Origin: UBA1845 sp002338715
GTDB taxonomy: Bacteria; Planctomycetota; Phycisphaerae; UBA1845
Direction of reading: 5' to 3'
DNA: 64,000 nt
NCBI GenBank assembly: GCA_035344155.1
Contig: DAORAL010000029.1
Location: forward strand, 1-64,000
Shown here in pieces: positions 16,462 to 26,003 of the stretch. The notes under the pieces were generated by a model. It worked only from the letters and a program-made list of their open reading frames with translations, did no database searches and was not told where the DNA came from. Made by a program: the position numbers and the translations under genes. The stretch's first letter is position 1. Every line of letters begins with the position of its first letter.

Positions 16462-17337
16462 ATGGAAATTCCTCAATCGGATCCCACAACGTTGATCGAC
16501 GAGCCGTTGCTAAGCAAGTTGAACCAGGTGCGCGAATCGCTGCGGGCGATGAAATCGGTGGCCGTGGCGTTTTCTGCCGGCGCCGATTCGACGTTCGTGC
16601 TGCGCGTCGCGGTGGATGTGCTTGGGCGGGATAATGTGTTGGCGGTCACGGGTCGAAGTGCCAGCGTGCCCGAAGCCGAACTTGCGGATGCAGCCCGTCT
16701 CGCTGAAATCATCGGGGCCCGTCATGCGTTCATCGATACCGATGAATTCACCAAGGAAGCGTACACGTCCAATCCGACCAATCGCTGCTACCACTGCAAG
16801 ACGACGTTGTACACACACATGGATCGGGTGATCGAAACCGAAGGGATCGAGCGCATCGTCAACGGTACGAATGTCGATGACCTCGGTGATTATCGTCCCG
16901 GGTTGCAAGCCGCTTCGGAACACGTTGTGGCGTCTCCCGTGGCTGATGCGGGTATCACAAAGGCTGAACTCCGCGTGCTTTCTGAATATCTCGGCCTGCC
17001 AACCTTCGACAAGCCAGCCAGTCCGTGCTTATCGAGTCGCGTGCCTTATGGACAGGAAGTGACCCGTGAAAAATTGCAGGTGATCGATCGCGGGGAACAG
17101 TTTATCAAACGCGAATTTGGCCTTCGCGAGTGCCGCGTGCGTCATCATGGCGAATTTGTGCGGATCGAAGTGCCAATTAATGGCATTGAAGCGGTGGGGA
17201 CGCCGTCTGCGCAAGGTAAGTTGCAGGCGTTTTTTGAATCGCTGGGAATTGATCGCGTTGAAATCGACCCACGCGGGTTTCGCAGTGGTTCGCTCAATGA
17301 AGTGATTGCGTTTGGAAAACAGCAGTTCGGATCGTAA
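16462..17337 (+). CDS. larE: LarE-like ATP-dependent sulfur transferase
   Basis: The 291-aa protein has the LarE layout: PP-loop AFSAGADST (about 36-44), NRCYHCKTTLY (about 108-117), VNGTNVDDLGDYRPG and KPASPCLSSRVPYG, with the sulfur-donating Cys at about 189 conserved. LarE adenylates and then sulfurates the pyridinium cofactor of lactate racemase and related Ni-pincer enzymes. The PP-loop reads SAGADS rather than the usual SGGxDS. No larB or larC is in the window, so partners must be elsewhere or the role differs. The promoter suggests a leaderless mRNA. Confidence 0.88.
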   Translation: MEIPQSDPTTLIDEPLLSKLNQVRESLRAMKSVAVAFSAGADSTFVLRVAVDVLGRDNVLAVTGRSASVPEAELADAARLAEIIGARHAFIDTDEFTKEAYTSNPTNRCYHCKTTLYTHMDRVIETEGIERIVNGTNVDDLGDYRPGLQAASEHVVASPVADAGITKAELRVLSEYLGLPTFDKPASPCLSSRVPYGQEVTREKLQVIDRGEQFIKREFGLRECRVRHHGEFVRIEVPINGIEAVGTPSAQGKLQAFFESLGIDRVEIDPRGFRSGSLNEVIAFGKQQFGS

Positions 17338-18080
17338 AGGCTTGATTGCACGAACGACTCTGCGCAAATAAGCGGATCAGTGGGCGAAGATGCGTACGAC
17401 GACACCATCGCCCACTGTCCTACTTCCCGCCCCTCGTAGCTCGCTTCCCCAACTCGTATGCGGTGTTCGTACTGACGCTGCATCGTAACCGCCCAGCGTG
17501 ATTCACCTTCGAGTCGACAACCGTCTCACAAAAGACTTATGTCAACTCGACCGGTGAATCTCGCAGGACGATTCGCCCCTTTCCCAAACGAAACGGTTTC
17601 GACTTCGAGAATCCGTTTCCTTGACCGGAAAGCACCCTCATTGCATGATTTTTTGAAGGGATCGTTGAATCTGTAATTTGCAACTCAGCCGATGCTGCCT
17701 GCCGTCACGTCGCGCGCACAATCATGCGCTTCAGATCAAACATTCCAAGTAGATTTCAAGACCCCTGGCTGGGTGGAGTACAGAGCGAGGTCCGCCAACC
17801 CCGCAGTCAAAAGATTATTCTCGGGCATTCGCAAAAGGCAAGCATTGCTGAACAACTAATTGAATCTTGCGACCGTGATTGAATGGCGCACCGGCGACAT
17901 CGTTGTGTCCGATTTGTTTCTGCGATTCCGGGTTGGCGAAAGTGGAGTCCGGAAGAGTCGTTCGACGTTTCTTGGGAGCGGGTTTGACGGTCGCAGCGGC
18001 TGACGCATTCTGGAAATGAACCACAACGCCAGGTCGAGAAACCAATCGCTACTGGTACTGACGCAATCTGGCACTTTTTT
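17338..18080. other. About 740-bp stretch without a convincing gene
   Basis: Short frames (e.g. 17815-18045 minus) lack binding sites and family resemblance. A perfect 10-bp hairpin (CAGTGGGCGA/TCGCCCACTG, 17378-17417) lies 40 bp after larE and could end its transcript, though no T-run follows. The rest may be decayed sequence or UTR. Confidence 0.5.
17378..17417 (+). terminator. 10-bp hairpin downstream of larE
   Basis: CAGTGGGCGA and TCGCCCACTG are perfect complements around a 20-nt loop. It is the first stable structure after the larE stop; there is no T tract. Confidence 0.4.
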
Positions 18081-21000
18081 TTAGTTCATGCGGCCATAGG
18101 AGTTCTGCGCACGCACAATGTTGGTGCGTCGATCCCATTCGAATCGCGGGCCTGTCTGACTTCTGAAGTGTCCACGCTCGTCAAACAGTTGCGCGGGTTC
18201 ATCCTTCGTGCCGATGATTTGAAGGATGTTGTCATCGAGAGAGTAGGTGATCTGCTGGGCGAGTGCGGAGATGCCCGAGTCAACAAAATAAACCTGCCCC
18301 GAAGCATTGAACGATTGCACTTCGGTACCGCTAAGGCGACTGGCACCGACGCGATTGTCGTTGGCAGTGCGAATGAATTGCACGACCAGCGATTGTGCGT
18401 CGAGCGTCGCGACCCGACCTTCGCTCAGGCTGGCGGCTTCACGTTGCCCGAGGATTTCAGCCGCCATCTTCATCTTGCCGCCCGAACGATGAACGAGTTG
18501 CACGTCTTTGTCGAGCTGGGCGATGTTGACGTCGTAACGGTAGTGCATCGTGTTCTTCCAGCCCAGGTACGTCTGCGAGGGCTCGTCCCGAGACGCCGCA
18601 CCGAAAGGCGTCGCGCCGCCGGAATTGGACTTTTTGGCGCCCGATTGCGTCGACGAACTTGGCGGTCGGTAGTCCTCGATGAGCATGTTGCCGCTACCGT
18701 CGACATGCACGAATTTCTTCAGCAAGTCGATCGACATCGACGGGCCTTTCATCTGGACGCGGCTCTTGAGTCGTTTCGAATCCTTGCGCAAGTTGCGATT
18801 CTCGGCGACGACATGACCGGTGGCTTGGATGAAGATCGGGTCCTTGTTGAACGACGGGCCGGAGATCTTGAACTTGGCCTGCTTGTCCGATTGTCCCGAC
18901 GCCGAGTTGACCAATGGCGTGAAGATCCACCACTTGGATTGTTTCTTGTCGGTCGCCGCGACCTGTGCGTCTTTCGTCTGAGCTTTCACCGCATCGACAA
19001 AGTCCACGCGGAGTTCATCGCAATCGTAAGTGCTCGTGTCGGTTGAGACGTGGACTTTCTTCTTGAAATTCGCGACGTTCTGCTTGCCCTTAAAGTCCAT
19101 CTGCTCCTGCCACATGATTCGGACCAGCGTCGGTGTGTCGAGTTCACTACCGTCAAAGTCGCGATCGGCGAGGAACGTCATCTTGCCGCTGCCGTCCACC
19201 TTGGCCGACTGCTGCGTGGCGCTGAAGACAATGTCGGTGGGGGCTGCGATGGAAAATTCGCCGATGCCGACGAAGGCGTCGCGACCACTCTCAGGTGTAA
19301 CAACGCCTGATTCAATTTGCTGACCATCTTCAAACCGGCAATTCAACTTACCGCAGTCCACTTCCAATTCTTGAACAGGGTCGCGAAGCGCCACCGCGCC
19401 ATCCGCGAAGATACTGGCCAACCCGACGCGGTATTTGCGGGTCGCGTTGTATTTTTTCTCTTCGAGCGCCCAATCGATCTTGCTGAGATCGAGACCCCGA
19501 TCAACCGCATACTTGCGGGCCTTGGCGATTTCGAATACCGGCTTGGGCACTTCATAAGACTTCAGGTCGGCGATGAGTTCCTTTGACGCATTGATGAAAC
19601 GCTCGCCCTGCGAGACGGTGACGTCTTCCAGCGCATGGGCCCGCACGGGATAAATCTCACCGCGTTCATCGAGGGCGAAATCAATGTCGATGCTCTTGCA
19701 CGCGATCTGCTCGCCGCCTTGTTTCATGTTCACACCGCCGGTGAAGTGAGCGCGGTGCAGCGTTTGAACTGTTTTGGTCTGCGTCTCGCCGGTGGCCGGA
19801 TCGGTATGCTTAAATGGCGTCTTGCCAAAAGTCGCATCGACACCGCCTCCGAAATCAACTTCAAAACGGTCGGGCGGCAATTCGCGATTGCCCAGCATCG
19901 CGGCGAAAAACGATGGCGACGGTTTCTCTTCGCGTTCACTGTCGTCGCCAATTCGGCTTGAGACGAGACGCCCGGGTCCCTTGGCATATGCCTCGCCTTT
20001 TTGCCGATCAAGCTTGATCTCAACGCCGCGAAGCGAACTGCCTTTTTCCATTTCGACGTAGGCGGGGTGTTCAACCGTCCCGAAGAGTTCGACGAGCCCG
20101 GTTTCATCTTCGTACACCAGCTTGTTGCAGTTGGCCAATCGCTGGTTGTCACGCACTTCGACCTTCTCGCCCGTCGCCAGCACATGCATCCTCCGCAGGT
20201 CGGGCGGAATGTCTTCAGTTGGCAGTCGGCGGCGCGAGGTGACATGCAACATCCCCGACCAGGTCAGTTTGATCCGCTCATCCTGCTGGGTGGGCAGACC
20301 CGCACCACCGACCATCGCGGTTTCTTCAATTGAATCGGCGACAGGGGGCGCTGTCGCATTCATGTCTCCATTGGACGTTGCATCCGGCGTTTCCGCGTCA
20401 GGCTTTTGGGGCTTTGGGCCTCGGGACTGCTTGGCCAACTCCTTCTCCTGAGCACCGAAGTCAAAGAGAATCTCAAGGCGGTCGGCCAGCAACTGTCCCG
20501 TTTGCTTCGATTCGATGTACCGGCGGATATCCACATCTTTCTCGAAGACTGCGGTGTATTCGTCGGTCGGTTTGCCTTCAGCCGAGTCGTCCTTGGCGAT
20601 TTCGATCACTGGCAGATCGGCGTCCTCAGTCCCATTGGTGCCCATTGCTGCCGCAGGTTCAACGGGGGCTGGGGCGTCGGGCACATTCGCACTTGCGACT
20701 TCCTTATCCGACGTCCCATCGACGACCGGTTCGATTTCATCAGATTCACCAGCCAAACGAACATTGCCGCCAAACCCGCTGACTTCGATTTCCTTGCCCT
20801 CGCGAACGATGAGCTCTTCGATGCGGTTGTCCAGTTCGTTGTAATGCAGCAGCAAGCCAATGCCGGCCAGCTTCGCTTCGATCGACTCGATGCTGAAAGA
20901 GCGTTCCGTTTGAATCCGCGCGTACTCAAGATCGAACGTGACGTCTTCCATTTCGATTTTGACTTCGCGTTCGTCGTCGATTTTGTAACGATCTTCCGGC

Positions 21001-21545
21001 GGCAGAAGGTCGCGCTGTTCGTCGCTCAATCGGTCGATGATGATTTCAACGTGACCCGAAAGCGTCCCGCGTTTTGGATCGGGATGACGCGGGTCGTTGC
21101 CCCTGAGCTGCACGAGGCCATGGTCGGCTGACACGCGGACCATCTGACCGTTGGGCGTCCGCAATTGAATCACCGGTTTGACGATTTCAAACTGGTTGCC
21201 CTCAAGCGGTTTCCATTCGTCGGCGTTGAGGCGACCGCGTTTCTTACCGTTGGTCTGGTCGAACAGATCGATGCTGACATTTTGCCCACCCGAGACTTTG
21301 ATCTGGGCGTTGCCGACATTCAACCGCGATTTTGCTTCGGGACCGTTGGTCGTTTGATCGTTAGGCGTTGCAGTCTTTTCGCCGGATGCGGTGTTCTGCG
21401 CGACAGCAGGCGTTGGCGTGGGTTCGGGCGCTTCGGTGATGGGGGCGTTCGGCTGAGTCGATCGATACACCGCAAAGATAACCACGACCACGACCAGTGA
21501 GGTCACGGCCAGCACGAGTGAGCGGAGCGTTGTATGTGATCGCAT
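18081..21545 (-). CDS. Giant LptA/LptC/OstA-like envelope protein (1154 aa)
   Basis: An N-terminal membrane segment (LVLAVTSLVVVVVIFAVY, about 10-27) is followed by a Pro/Thr-rich linker and a periplasmic body. The body repeats OstA-like beta segments, e.g. LHVTSRRRLPTEDI, NQRLANCNKLVYEDETG, KKKVHVSTDTSTYDCDELRV and SGQVYFVDSGISALAQQITY. Single-pass LptC plus LptA-type jellyroll strands carry LPS across the periplasm; here several units appear joined in one chain about six times LptC length. Identification rests on these short patterns and topology, so the LPS-transport role is inference, supported by the lpx/bam cluster nearby. It is single and divergent from the cysteine desulfurase gene. 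Confidence 0.6.
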   Translation of the reverse strand: MRSHTTLRSLVLAVTSLVVVVVIFAVYRSTQPNAPITEAPEPTPTPAVAQNTASGEKTATPNDQTTNGPEAKSRLNVGNAQIKVSGGQNVSIDLFDQTNGKKRGRLNADEWKPLEGNQFEIVKPVIQLRTPNGQMVRVSADHGLVQLRGNDPRHPDPKRGTLSGHVEIIIDRLSDEQRDLLPPEDRYKIDDEREVKIEMEDVTFDLEYARIQTERSFSIESIEAKLAGIGLLLHYNELDNRIEELIVREGKEIEVSGFGGNVRLAGESDEIEPVVDGTSDKEVASANVPDAPAPVEPAAAMGTNGTEDADLPVIEIAKDDSAEGKPTDEYTAVFEKDVDIRRYIESKQTGQLLADRLEILFDFGAQEKELAKQSRGPKPQKPDAETPDATSNGDMNATAPPVADSIEETAMVGGAGLPTQQDERIKLTWSGMLHVTSRRRLPTEDIPPDLRRMHVLATGEKVEVRDNQRLANCNKLVYEDETGLVELFGTVEHPAYVEMEKGSSLRGVEIKLDRQKGEAYAKGPGRLVSSRIGDDSEREEKPSPSFFAAMLGNRELPPDRFEVDFGGGVDATFGKTPFKHTDPATGETQTKTVQTLHRAHFTGGVNMKQGGEQIACKSIDIDFALDERGEIYPVRAHALEDVTVSQGERFINASKELIADLKSYEVPKPVFEIAKARKYAVDRGLDLSKIDWALEEKKYNATRKYRVGLASIFADGAVALRDPVQELEVDCGKLNCRFEDGQQIESGVVTPESGRDAFVGIGEFSIAAPTDIVFSATQQSAKVDGSGKMTFLADRDFDGSELDTPTLVRIMWQEQMDFKGKQNVANFKKKVHVSTDTSTYDCDELRVDFVDAVKAQTKDAQVAATDKKQSKWWIFTPLVNSASGQSDKQAKFKISGPSFNKDPIFIQATGHVVAENRNLRKDSKRLKSRVQMKGPSMSIDLLKKFVHVDGSGNMLIEDYRPPSSSTQSGAKKSNSGGATPFGAASRDEPSQTYLGWKNTMHYRYDVNIAQLDKDVQLVHRSGGKMKMAAEILGQREAASLSEGRVATLDAQSLVVQFIRTANDNRVGASRLSGTEVQSFNASGQVYFVDSGISALAQQITYSLDDNILQIIGTKDEPAQLFDERGHFRSQTGPRFEWDRRTNIVRAQNSYGRMN

Positions 21546-21732
21546 CAGTCAGCCCCAAGACCCACCGTCAGGTCAACTTGGCCAAGCCAGTCTGTACTGC
21601 CGACCGCCACCCTTCACGAAATCCGGGCAACCGGATTCCAAGGTCGCGGACGGCGGTTTTGCAGTCTCCACAGATAGACCGTGATTGTATCGGAGCCGGG
21701 CAAGTCGGCAAACTGTAAATGCCCGTCCCGGC

Positions 21733-21761
21733 GTGATTTCCGCAGTTGTTGCCCCTACAAT
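21733..21761 (+). promoter_or_regulatory. Promoter of the cysteine desulfurase gene, probably leaderless
   Basis: GTGATT and TACAAT (21756-21761) are 17 bp apart. The -10 box ends 7 bp before GTG 21769 and 10 bp before ATG 21772. No Shine-Dalgarno is present. Confidence 0.5.
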
Positions 21762-21771
21762 CTCCCCCGTG

Positions 21772-22920
21772 ATGCGCGATCTGACATACTTCGACAATAA
21801 CGCAACGACCCGCCCGCTTGACGAAGTTGTGGAGGCCATGCTGCCGTTCATGCGCGACCAATACGCCAATCCGTCGAGCGTGCATCAATTCGGGCAATCC
21901 GTCCGACATGCAGTCGAATGTGCACGGACGCAGGTAGCCGCGTCGATCGGCGCGGATGCCAAGGAAATCATCTTCACCAGCAGCGGGACCGAAAGCATCC
22001 AACTGGCGATTCGCGGCGCGTTGGCATTTCGCAAGCCGCGAAATTCCGTGATCGTCTCAGCCGTAGAGCACAGCGCGGTGGGAAAGATGACGGCTCAGCT
22101 TGCACGCGAGGGTTTCGAGATCATCGAAATCGGTGTCGATCATGAGGGCCTGCTTGATTATGGCGAACTTGAAGATCGACTGTCCGAAGACACCGCCCTC
22201 GTGTCGATGATGTGGGCCAACAATGAAACCGGCGCGATCTTCGACGTCGAACGCATCGCCCGGATGACCGAATCGCGAGGCGTCCCGCTGCATCTCGATG
22301 CGGTGCAGGCGATCGGTAAGACCAACGTCTGTGTCAGCGATCTGCCCGTGCAATTTTTGAGCATGTCTGCCCACAAGTTCCATGGACCGAAGGGTGTTGG
22401 TGCGCTTTACGTGAAGCGTCGCACGCGGATTGCCCCGGTCATTCTCGGCAGTCAGGAAATGCAGCGGCGGGGCGGCACCGAAAACGTTGCGGGCATTGTT
22501 GGGATGGGTGTGGCCGCCGACCATGCCTCACAGCACATCACCGAAGATGGGAAACAGATCGCCGAACTTCGAGACCGTTTGGAGCGAAGCCTTTGCGACC
22601 GCATCGATCTTGCCAAAGTCAACGCGGCAAACGCTCCCCGAATTCCCAATACCACCAACATCGGATTTCGCGGATTGCAAGCCGAAGCCCTCTTGCTGCT
22701 CTTGAGCGAATCGGGCGTGTGTGCGTCTGCCGGAGCCGCATGCAGCAGTGGCTCGCTGGAACCGTCGCACGTCTTGCAGGCGATGGGCGTCGATCCAGAA
22801 TATGCCCACGGCTCGCTGCGATTCAGCCTGTCACGGTTCACGACGGACGAGCAAGTGGATCGGGTGGTGGAACTGATGCCGACGTTGATCAACCGACTTG
22901 CCGCGCTGGGGACGCGTTGA
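21772..22920 (+). CDS. Cysteine desulfurase (NifS/IscS family)
   Basis: The 382-aa PLP enzyme starts MRDLTYFDNNATTRP; GTG 21769 directly before is an alternative start. It has FTSSGTESIQLAIRG, the SAVEHSAVGK histidine region, HLDAVQAIGKT, the PLP lysine in MSAHKFHGPKGVGALYVKR, and the catalytic loop GVCASAGAACSSGSLEPS. It removes sulfur from Cys for Fe-S clusters or thiolation; with larE close by, both genes belong to sulfur transfer, though no direct link is shown. The next gene starts 13 bp after its stop. Confidence 0.93.
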   Translation: MRDLTYFDNNATTRPLDEVVEAMLPFMRDQYANPSSVHQFGQSVRHAVECARTQVAASIGADAKEIIFTSSGTESIQLAIRGALAFRKPRNSVIVSAVEHSAVGKMTAQLAREGFEIIEIGVDHEGLLDYGELEDRLSEDTALVSMMWANNETGAIFDVERIARMTESRGVPLHLDAVQAIGKTNVCVSDLPVQFLSMSAHKFHGPKGVGALYVKRRTRIAPVILGSQEMQRRGGTENVAGIVGMGVAADHASQHITEDGKQIAELRDRLERSLCDRIDLAKVNAANAPRIPNTTNIGFRGLQAEALLLLLSESGVCASAGAACSSGSLEPSHVLQAMGVDPEYAHGSLRFSLSRFTTDEQVDRVVELMPTLINRLAALGTR

Positions 22921-22926
22921 TAACGT
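22898..22926 (+). promoter_or_regulatory. Possible promoter of the MTA phosphorylase gene
   Basis: TTGCCG (22898-22903) and TAACGT (22921-22926) are 17 bp apart, overlapping the end of the cysteine desulfurase gene. The -10 ends 7 bp before ATG 22934, which has no Shine-Dalgarno. The -10 match is weak. Confidence 0.35.
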
Positions 22927-22933
22927 TTGCGGC

Positions 22934-23830
22934 ATGCAATCATCTGAAACTCCAAAAACCAAAATCGGAATCATCGGCGGGTCGGGCCTCGGTGAGCGGT
23001 TGGCCAGCGGTCAAAACGTCGAGCAGATCTTCGTCGATACGCCGTTCGGTCCGCCGAGTGGGCCGCTGCTTGCGACCAACTGGCACGGTGTCGATGTCGT
23101 CTTCCTGAGTCGCCACGGGGAAGGGCACACGCTGCCCCCGTCGGCTGTCCCGTATCGGGCGAATATTTACGCGCTCAAGTCGGTCGGCGTCACGCGGATC
23201 ATTGCGAGCGGCGCCGTCGGTAGTTTGAAGGAAGAAATCGAACCGACGCACCTGGTGATTTGCGATCAGGTCATTGATAAGACCCATCAGCGGGTCGGGA
23301 CGTTTTTCGATGGCGGGGTAGCCGTCCATGTCGAGTGGGCCGAACCGTTCTGTCCGACGCTTCGTGAGTCGCTGCTTTCCGCGAAGCAGGATGGCGTTAC
23401 CGTTCATGAGCGCGGAACGTATGTCGTGATGGAAGGTCCGCAGTTTTCAACCCGCGCCGAGTCGCACATGCACCGCGCGTGGGGCGGCGACCTCATCGGT
23501 ATGACCTGCTGCCCGGAGGCGAAACTCGCCCGCGAAGCTGAAATGTGCTACGCCCTCGTCGCGATGGCAACCGATTACGATTGCTGGCGCGAGTCCGGAC
23601 CCGCTGTCGACAAGCACACACTGCTCAACGAAATCATCGGGCATCTCAACAAGGCGGCAGACAGCGCGTTCGCGTTGATCGAGCAAACGGTTAAGAACCT
23701 TGCCAATGCAGGCCCGCCAAGTTGTCATTGCCAAAGCGCGTTGGAATTGGCGATCTGGTCCAATAAGAGCAAGGTCGATCCGTCGCTGGTTAAGAAACTC
23801 AGACCCTTGGTCGGTCGCTATTTTGAATAA
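22934..23830 (+). CDS. mtnP: 5'-methylthioadenosine phosphorylase
   Basis: The 298-aa protein has the purine phosphorylase-2 family motifs: GIIGGSGLGE, SRHGEGHTLPPSAVPYRANI, IIASGAVGSLKEEI, VVMEGPQFSTRAESHMHRAW and AMATDYDCWRE. MTAP cleaves methylthioadenosine to adenine and methylthioribose-1-phosphate in methionine salvage. The CCPEAKLAREAEMCY stretch fits MTAP better than other phosphorylases. Start ATG 22934 begins MQSSETPKTKIG. Confidence 0.92.
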   Translation: MQSSETPKTKIGIIGGSGLGERLASGQNVEQIFVDTPFGPPSGPLLATNWHGVDVVFLSRHGEGHTLPPSAVPYRANIYALKSVGVTRIIASGAVGSLKEEIEPTHLVICDQVIDKTHQRVGTFFDGGVAVHVEWAEPFCPTLRESLLSAKQDGVTVHERGTYVVMEGPQFSTRAESHMHRAWGGDLIGMTCCPEAKLAREAEMCYALVAMATDYDCWRESGPAVDKHTLLNEIIGHLNKAADSAFALIEQTVKNLANAGPPSCHCQSALELAIWSNKSKVDPSLVKKLRPLVGRYFE

Positions 23831-23851
23831 TGCGAAACGGTGCGCGGTCTG

Positions 23852-25108
23852 ATGAGAAACATACATTTCTTAATCGCGGCGCTCATCGCTTGCCCGTGCG
23901 CTTTCGCGTTGGCTTCCGACAAAGTCGCCCCCACGCTGAAACCCGAGTTTGAAGTGGACGTCCGTGGGACGTTGCTCGCGCCCGAATCGGTTGGCGCGTC
24001 AGCCGACGATTACTTTCTCGTTCATGCGGGCACGCGGGTAAGGGTGCTTTCGGTTCGCGATGGCAAACCGCTGGGCGCGACGACCACCGAGTTCGACAAT
24101 CCACCGAGTTGGATCAAAGGGGACGACAAGTCCTTCGTGCTTGCAACGCCATTCGCCATCACCGGGCATCGACTCGAAGGCGAGCCGTTGACCTGGAGCA
24201 TTGCCCAATCCGATCGACAAGGTCATCAGGATCCGGAAGACAACAATCCCATCCGGCAGATCGTTTCAACGGGCGATCAATTGGTCGCGATGTTCGACGA
24301 TGGAACGGTGATGCGTTTGCAGGTTGCGGATGACGCGCCCGTCTGGCAACAAACATTAGGCCCGAAACCTGCCGGCGGACTCGTGATCGTCGAAGATGCG
24401 ATGACCTATCTCACCCGCACAAATCGCGGCGAATCCATTCACATCCTCGACGCCCGAACGGGCGAGCAGCGGTCGGTATATGACGTTCCCAATGGCGATT
24501 CGGTGCTCGATCAATTTCCCGGCGAATCGATCACGATGTTGCGCGTTCCGGACGGATTCATCGGCGTCGGCTCGCAAACCGGCCAGCAGCAATGGCGCAT
24601 CGGCGGTCATTCGCGATTGCCCGAAGGTCACGCTGCGGCTGACGCAAGTGGCATCTACGCCAGCGTCGACGGGCAGCAGGTCGTCAAGTTCTCGCGCGAA
24701 ACCGGCGAACGTCTGTGGCGGTTTGAAGGCGTCGGCGTCAAGCCGCCCGCCCGGGTGACATTGTCGGTTTGCGATCGATTTTTGCTCGTTCGCGGCGAGA
24801 GTTTCGTTCAAGTCATCGACGCAACCAACGGCGCATCGCTGGGCCGCATCGAATGCTTGAACCGCGAGCAGATCGCATCCACGAAGTTCGTTGGCAACGT
24901 GCTTCGCGTACTGGTCAAACCGGCTCGGAAGGAATCGATTTGGCGACTTGAAGAATTGCGGTCGCTTCAAAAGGGTGCGACCGAAAGCAAGGACGCGCAC
25001 TATTTTCTTCAACCGTTCGCCAATTTCAAAAACGCCATCATGCTGGGTGACGCCTTGATCATTCACGATGGCGATCGACTGATCGGCTTTGATCTTTCAA
25101 GCAACTAA
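23852..25108 (+). CDS. PQQ-like beta-propeller protein, secreted (BamB-like)
   Basis: The 418-aa product has a Sec signal peptide (IHFLIAALIACPCAFALASD) and repeated beta-blades such as HILDARTGEQRSVYD, GQQQWRIGGHSRL and VKFSRETGERLWRFEG, typical of PQQ/BamB-type propellers. It probably acts in the periplasm as a scaffold; the enzyme is unlikely, with no catalytic site seen. Its stop overlaps the convergent fpg stop by 4 bp. ATG 23852 is preferred to GTG 23840. Confidence 0.7.
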   Translation: MRNIHFLIAALIACPCAFALASDKVAPTLKPEFEVDVRGTLLAPESVGASADDYFLVHAGTRVRVLSVRDGKPLGATTTEFDNPPSWIKGDDKSFVLATPFAITGHRLEGEPLTWSIAQSDRQGHQDPEDNNPIRQIVSTGDQLVAMFDDGTVMRLQVADDAPVWQQTLGPKPAGGLVIVEDAMTYLTRTNRGESIHILDARTGEQRSVYDVPNGDSVLDQFPGESITMLRVPDGFIGVGSQTGQQQWRIGGHSRLPEGHAAADASGIYASVDGQQVVKFSRETGERLWRFEGVGVKPPARVTLSVCDRFLLVRGESFVQVIDATNGASLGRIECLNREQIASTKFVGNVLRVLVKPARKESIWRLEELRSLQKGATESKDAHYFLQPFANFKNAIMLGDALIIHDGDRLIGFDLSSN

Positions 25109-25926
25109 GCCGCGGGCGGCTGACACATCGGGCATACAAAACTGCTTCGACCCGCAACCTGCATCCGCTCGATCGGCACTTTGCACCGCCGGCAATTTTC
25201 ACCTTCGTGCCCATAGACGCGAAGCCGCGTTTGAAAGTTGCCCGGACCATCGGGGTGCAGGTAGTTGATGATCGTTGTCCCCTCGTATTCGATGGCCTCA
25301 GTCAGCACGCGCTTGATCGCACGCAGCAGTCGGCTGACCTGCTTCGCATCAAGATTGGACGCGGGCGTGAGCGGATGGATGCCCGCGCGAAACAGCGATT
25401 CGTCGGCGTAGATGTTGCCCAGACCGGCGATGTATTTCTGATCGAGGAGCAGGGCTTTGATCTGACGGTCTCGCGCACAGATGTCTCGAAACTGGGGCGC
25501 GGTCACGTCCAGCGGTTCCGGCCCCAAGCCGTCGATCCCCACCGGCTCGCATTCGTTGCGGCGCGTGTAGAATCCGAATCCGCCAAATCGACGTGCATCA
25601 TTGAAACGCAATTCCCGGTCGCTGTCGCCCAATTGCAGCCGAAGGTGCGTGTGGTTTTCGACCGCAGTCGTCGAATCGCAGACGCTGAGGCGACCCGTCA
25701 TTCCCAGGAAAAACACGATGCCGCGACCGTCGGCGATTTCGAGGAAGGGCCGCTTACCGCGCCGATCGATGCGGGTGATCGGCGTGTTTAGAAACGACCT
25801 CAACTCGCGGTAATGACCGTGCCGAATGACGTCGCGCCGACAATGGATGACCCTGGCGAATCGCTTGTTGAGCAGTTCGCGGCGCAGATGGCGGGTGATG
25901 GTTTCGGCTTCGGGCAGTTCGGGCAT
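25105..25926 (-). CDS. mutM: Formamidopyrimidine-DNA glycosylase
   Basis: The 273-aa Fpg starts MPELPEAETITRHL with the catalytic Pro and Glu, has the RRGKRPFLEI lysine loop (about 57-66), the H2TH region (QKYIAGLGNIYADESLFRAGI), and a C-terminal zinc finger (CRRC ... CPMC). It excises oxidised purines such as 8-oxoguanine. The preceding in-frame MP of MPMPELPE is optional; the promoter predicts transcription from about the second ATG. It is divergent from a second Fpg/Nei gene. Confidence 0.95.
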   Translation of the reverse strand: MPELPEAETITRHLRRELLNKRFARVIHCRRDVIRHGHYRELRSFLNTPITRIDRRGKRPFLEIADGRGIVFFLGMTGRLSVCDSTTAVENHTHLRLQLGDSDRELRFNDARRFGGFGFYTRRNECEPVGIDGLGPEPLDVTAPQFRDICARDRQIKALLLDQKYIAGLGNIYADESLFRAGIHPLTPASNLDAKQVSRLLRAIKRVLTEAIEYEGTTIINYLHPDGPGNFQTRLRVYGHEGENCRRCKVPIERMQVAGRSSFVCPMCQPPAA

Positions 25927-25932
25927 GGGCAT

Positions 25933-25961
25933 ATCGTATGGCGTACCGGGAAATCGTCCAA
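25933..25961 (-). promoter_or_regulatory. Promoter of mutM, probably leaderless
   Basis: TTGGAC (25961-25956) and TACGAT (25938-25933) are 17 bp apart. The -10 ends 6 bp before ATG 25926, so the mRNA should start at the codon. Confidence 0.6.
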
Positions 25962-25965
25962 CCGA

Positions 25966-25995
25966 TTGATCGGCTGACGGCGTCGGGCGTAAGAT
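25966..25995 (+). promoter_or_regulatory. Promoter of the second glycosylase gene, probably leaderless
   Basis: TTGATC (25966-25971) and TAAGAT (25990-25995) are 18 bp apart; the -10 ends 8 bp before ATG 26004. Both promoters are packed in the 77-bp gap between the two glycosylase genes. Confidence 0.5.
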
Positions 25996-26003
25996 GCACC
26001 CGC

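Noticed and set aside
17815..18045. Short minus-strand frame upstream of nothing recognisable
   Set aside because: No Shine-Dalgarno, no homology pattern; could be decayed sequence but there is no support.
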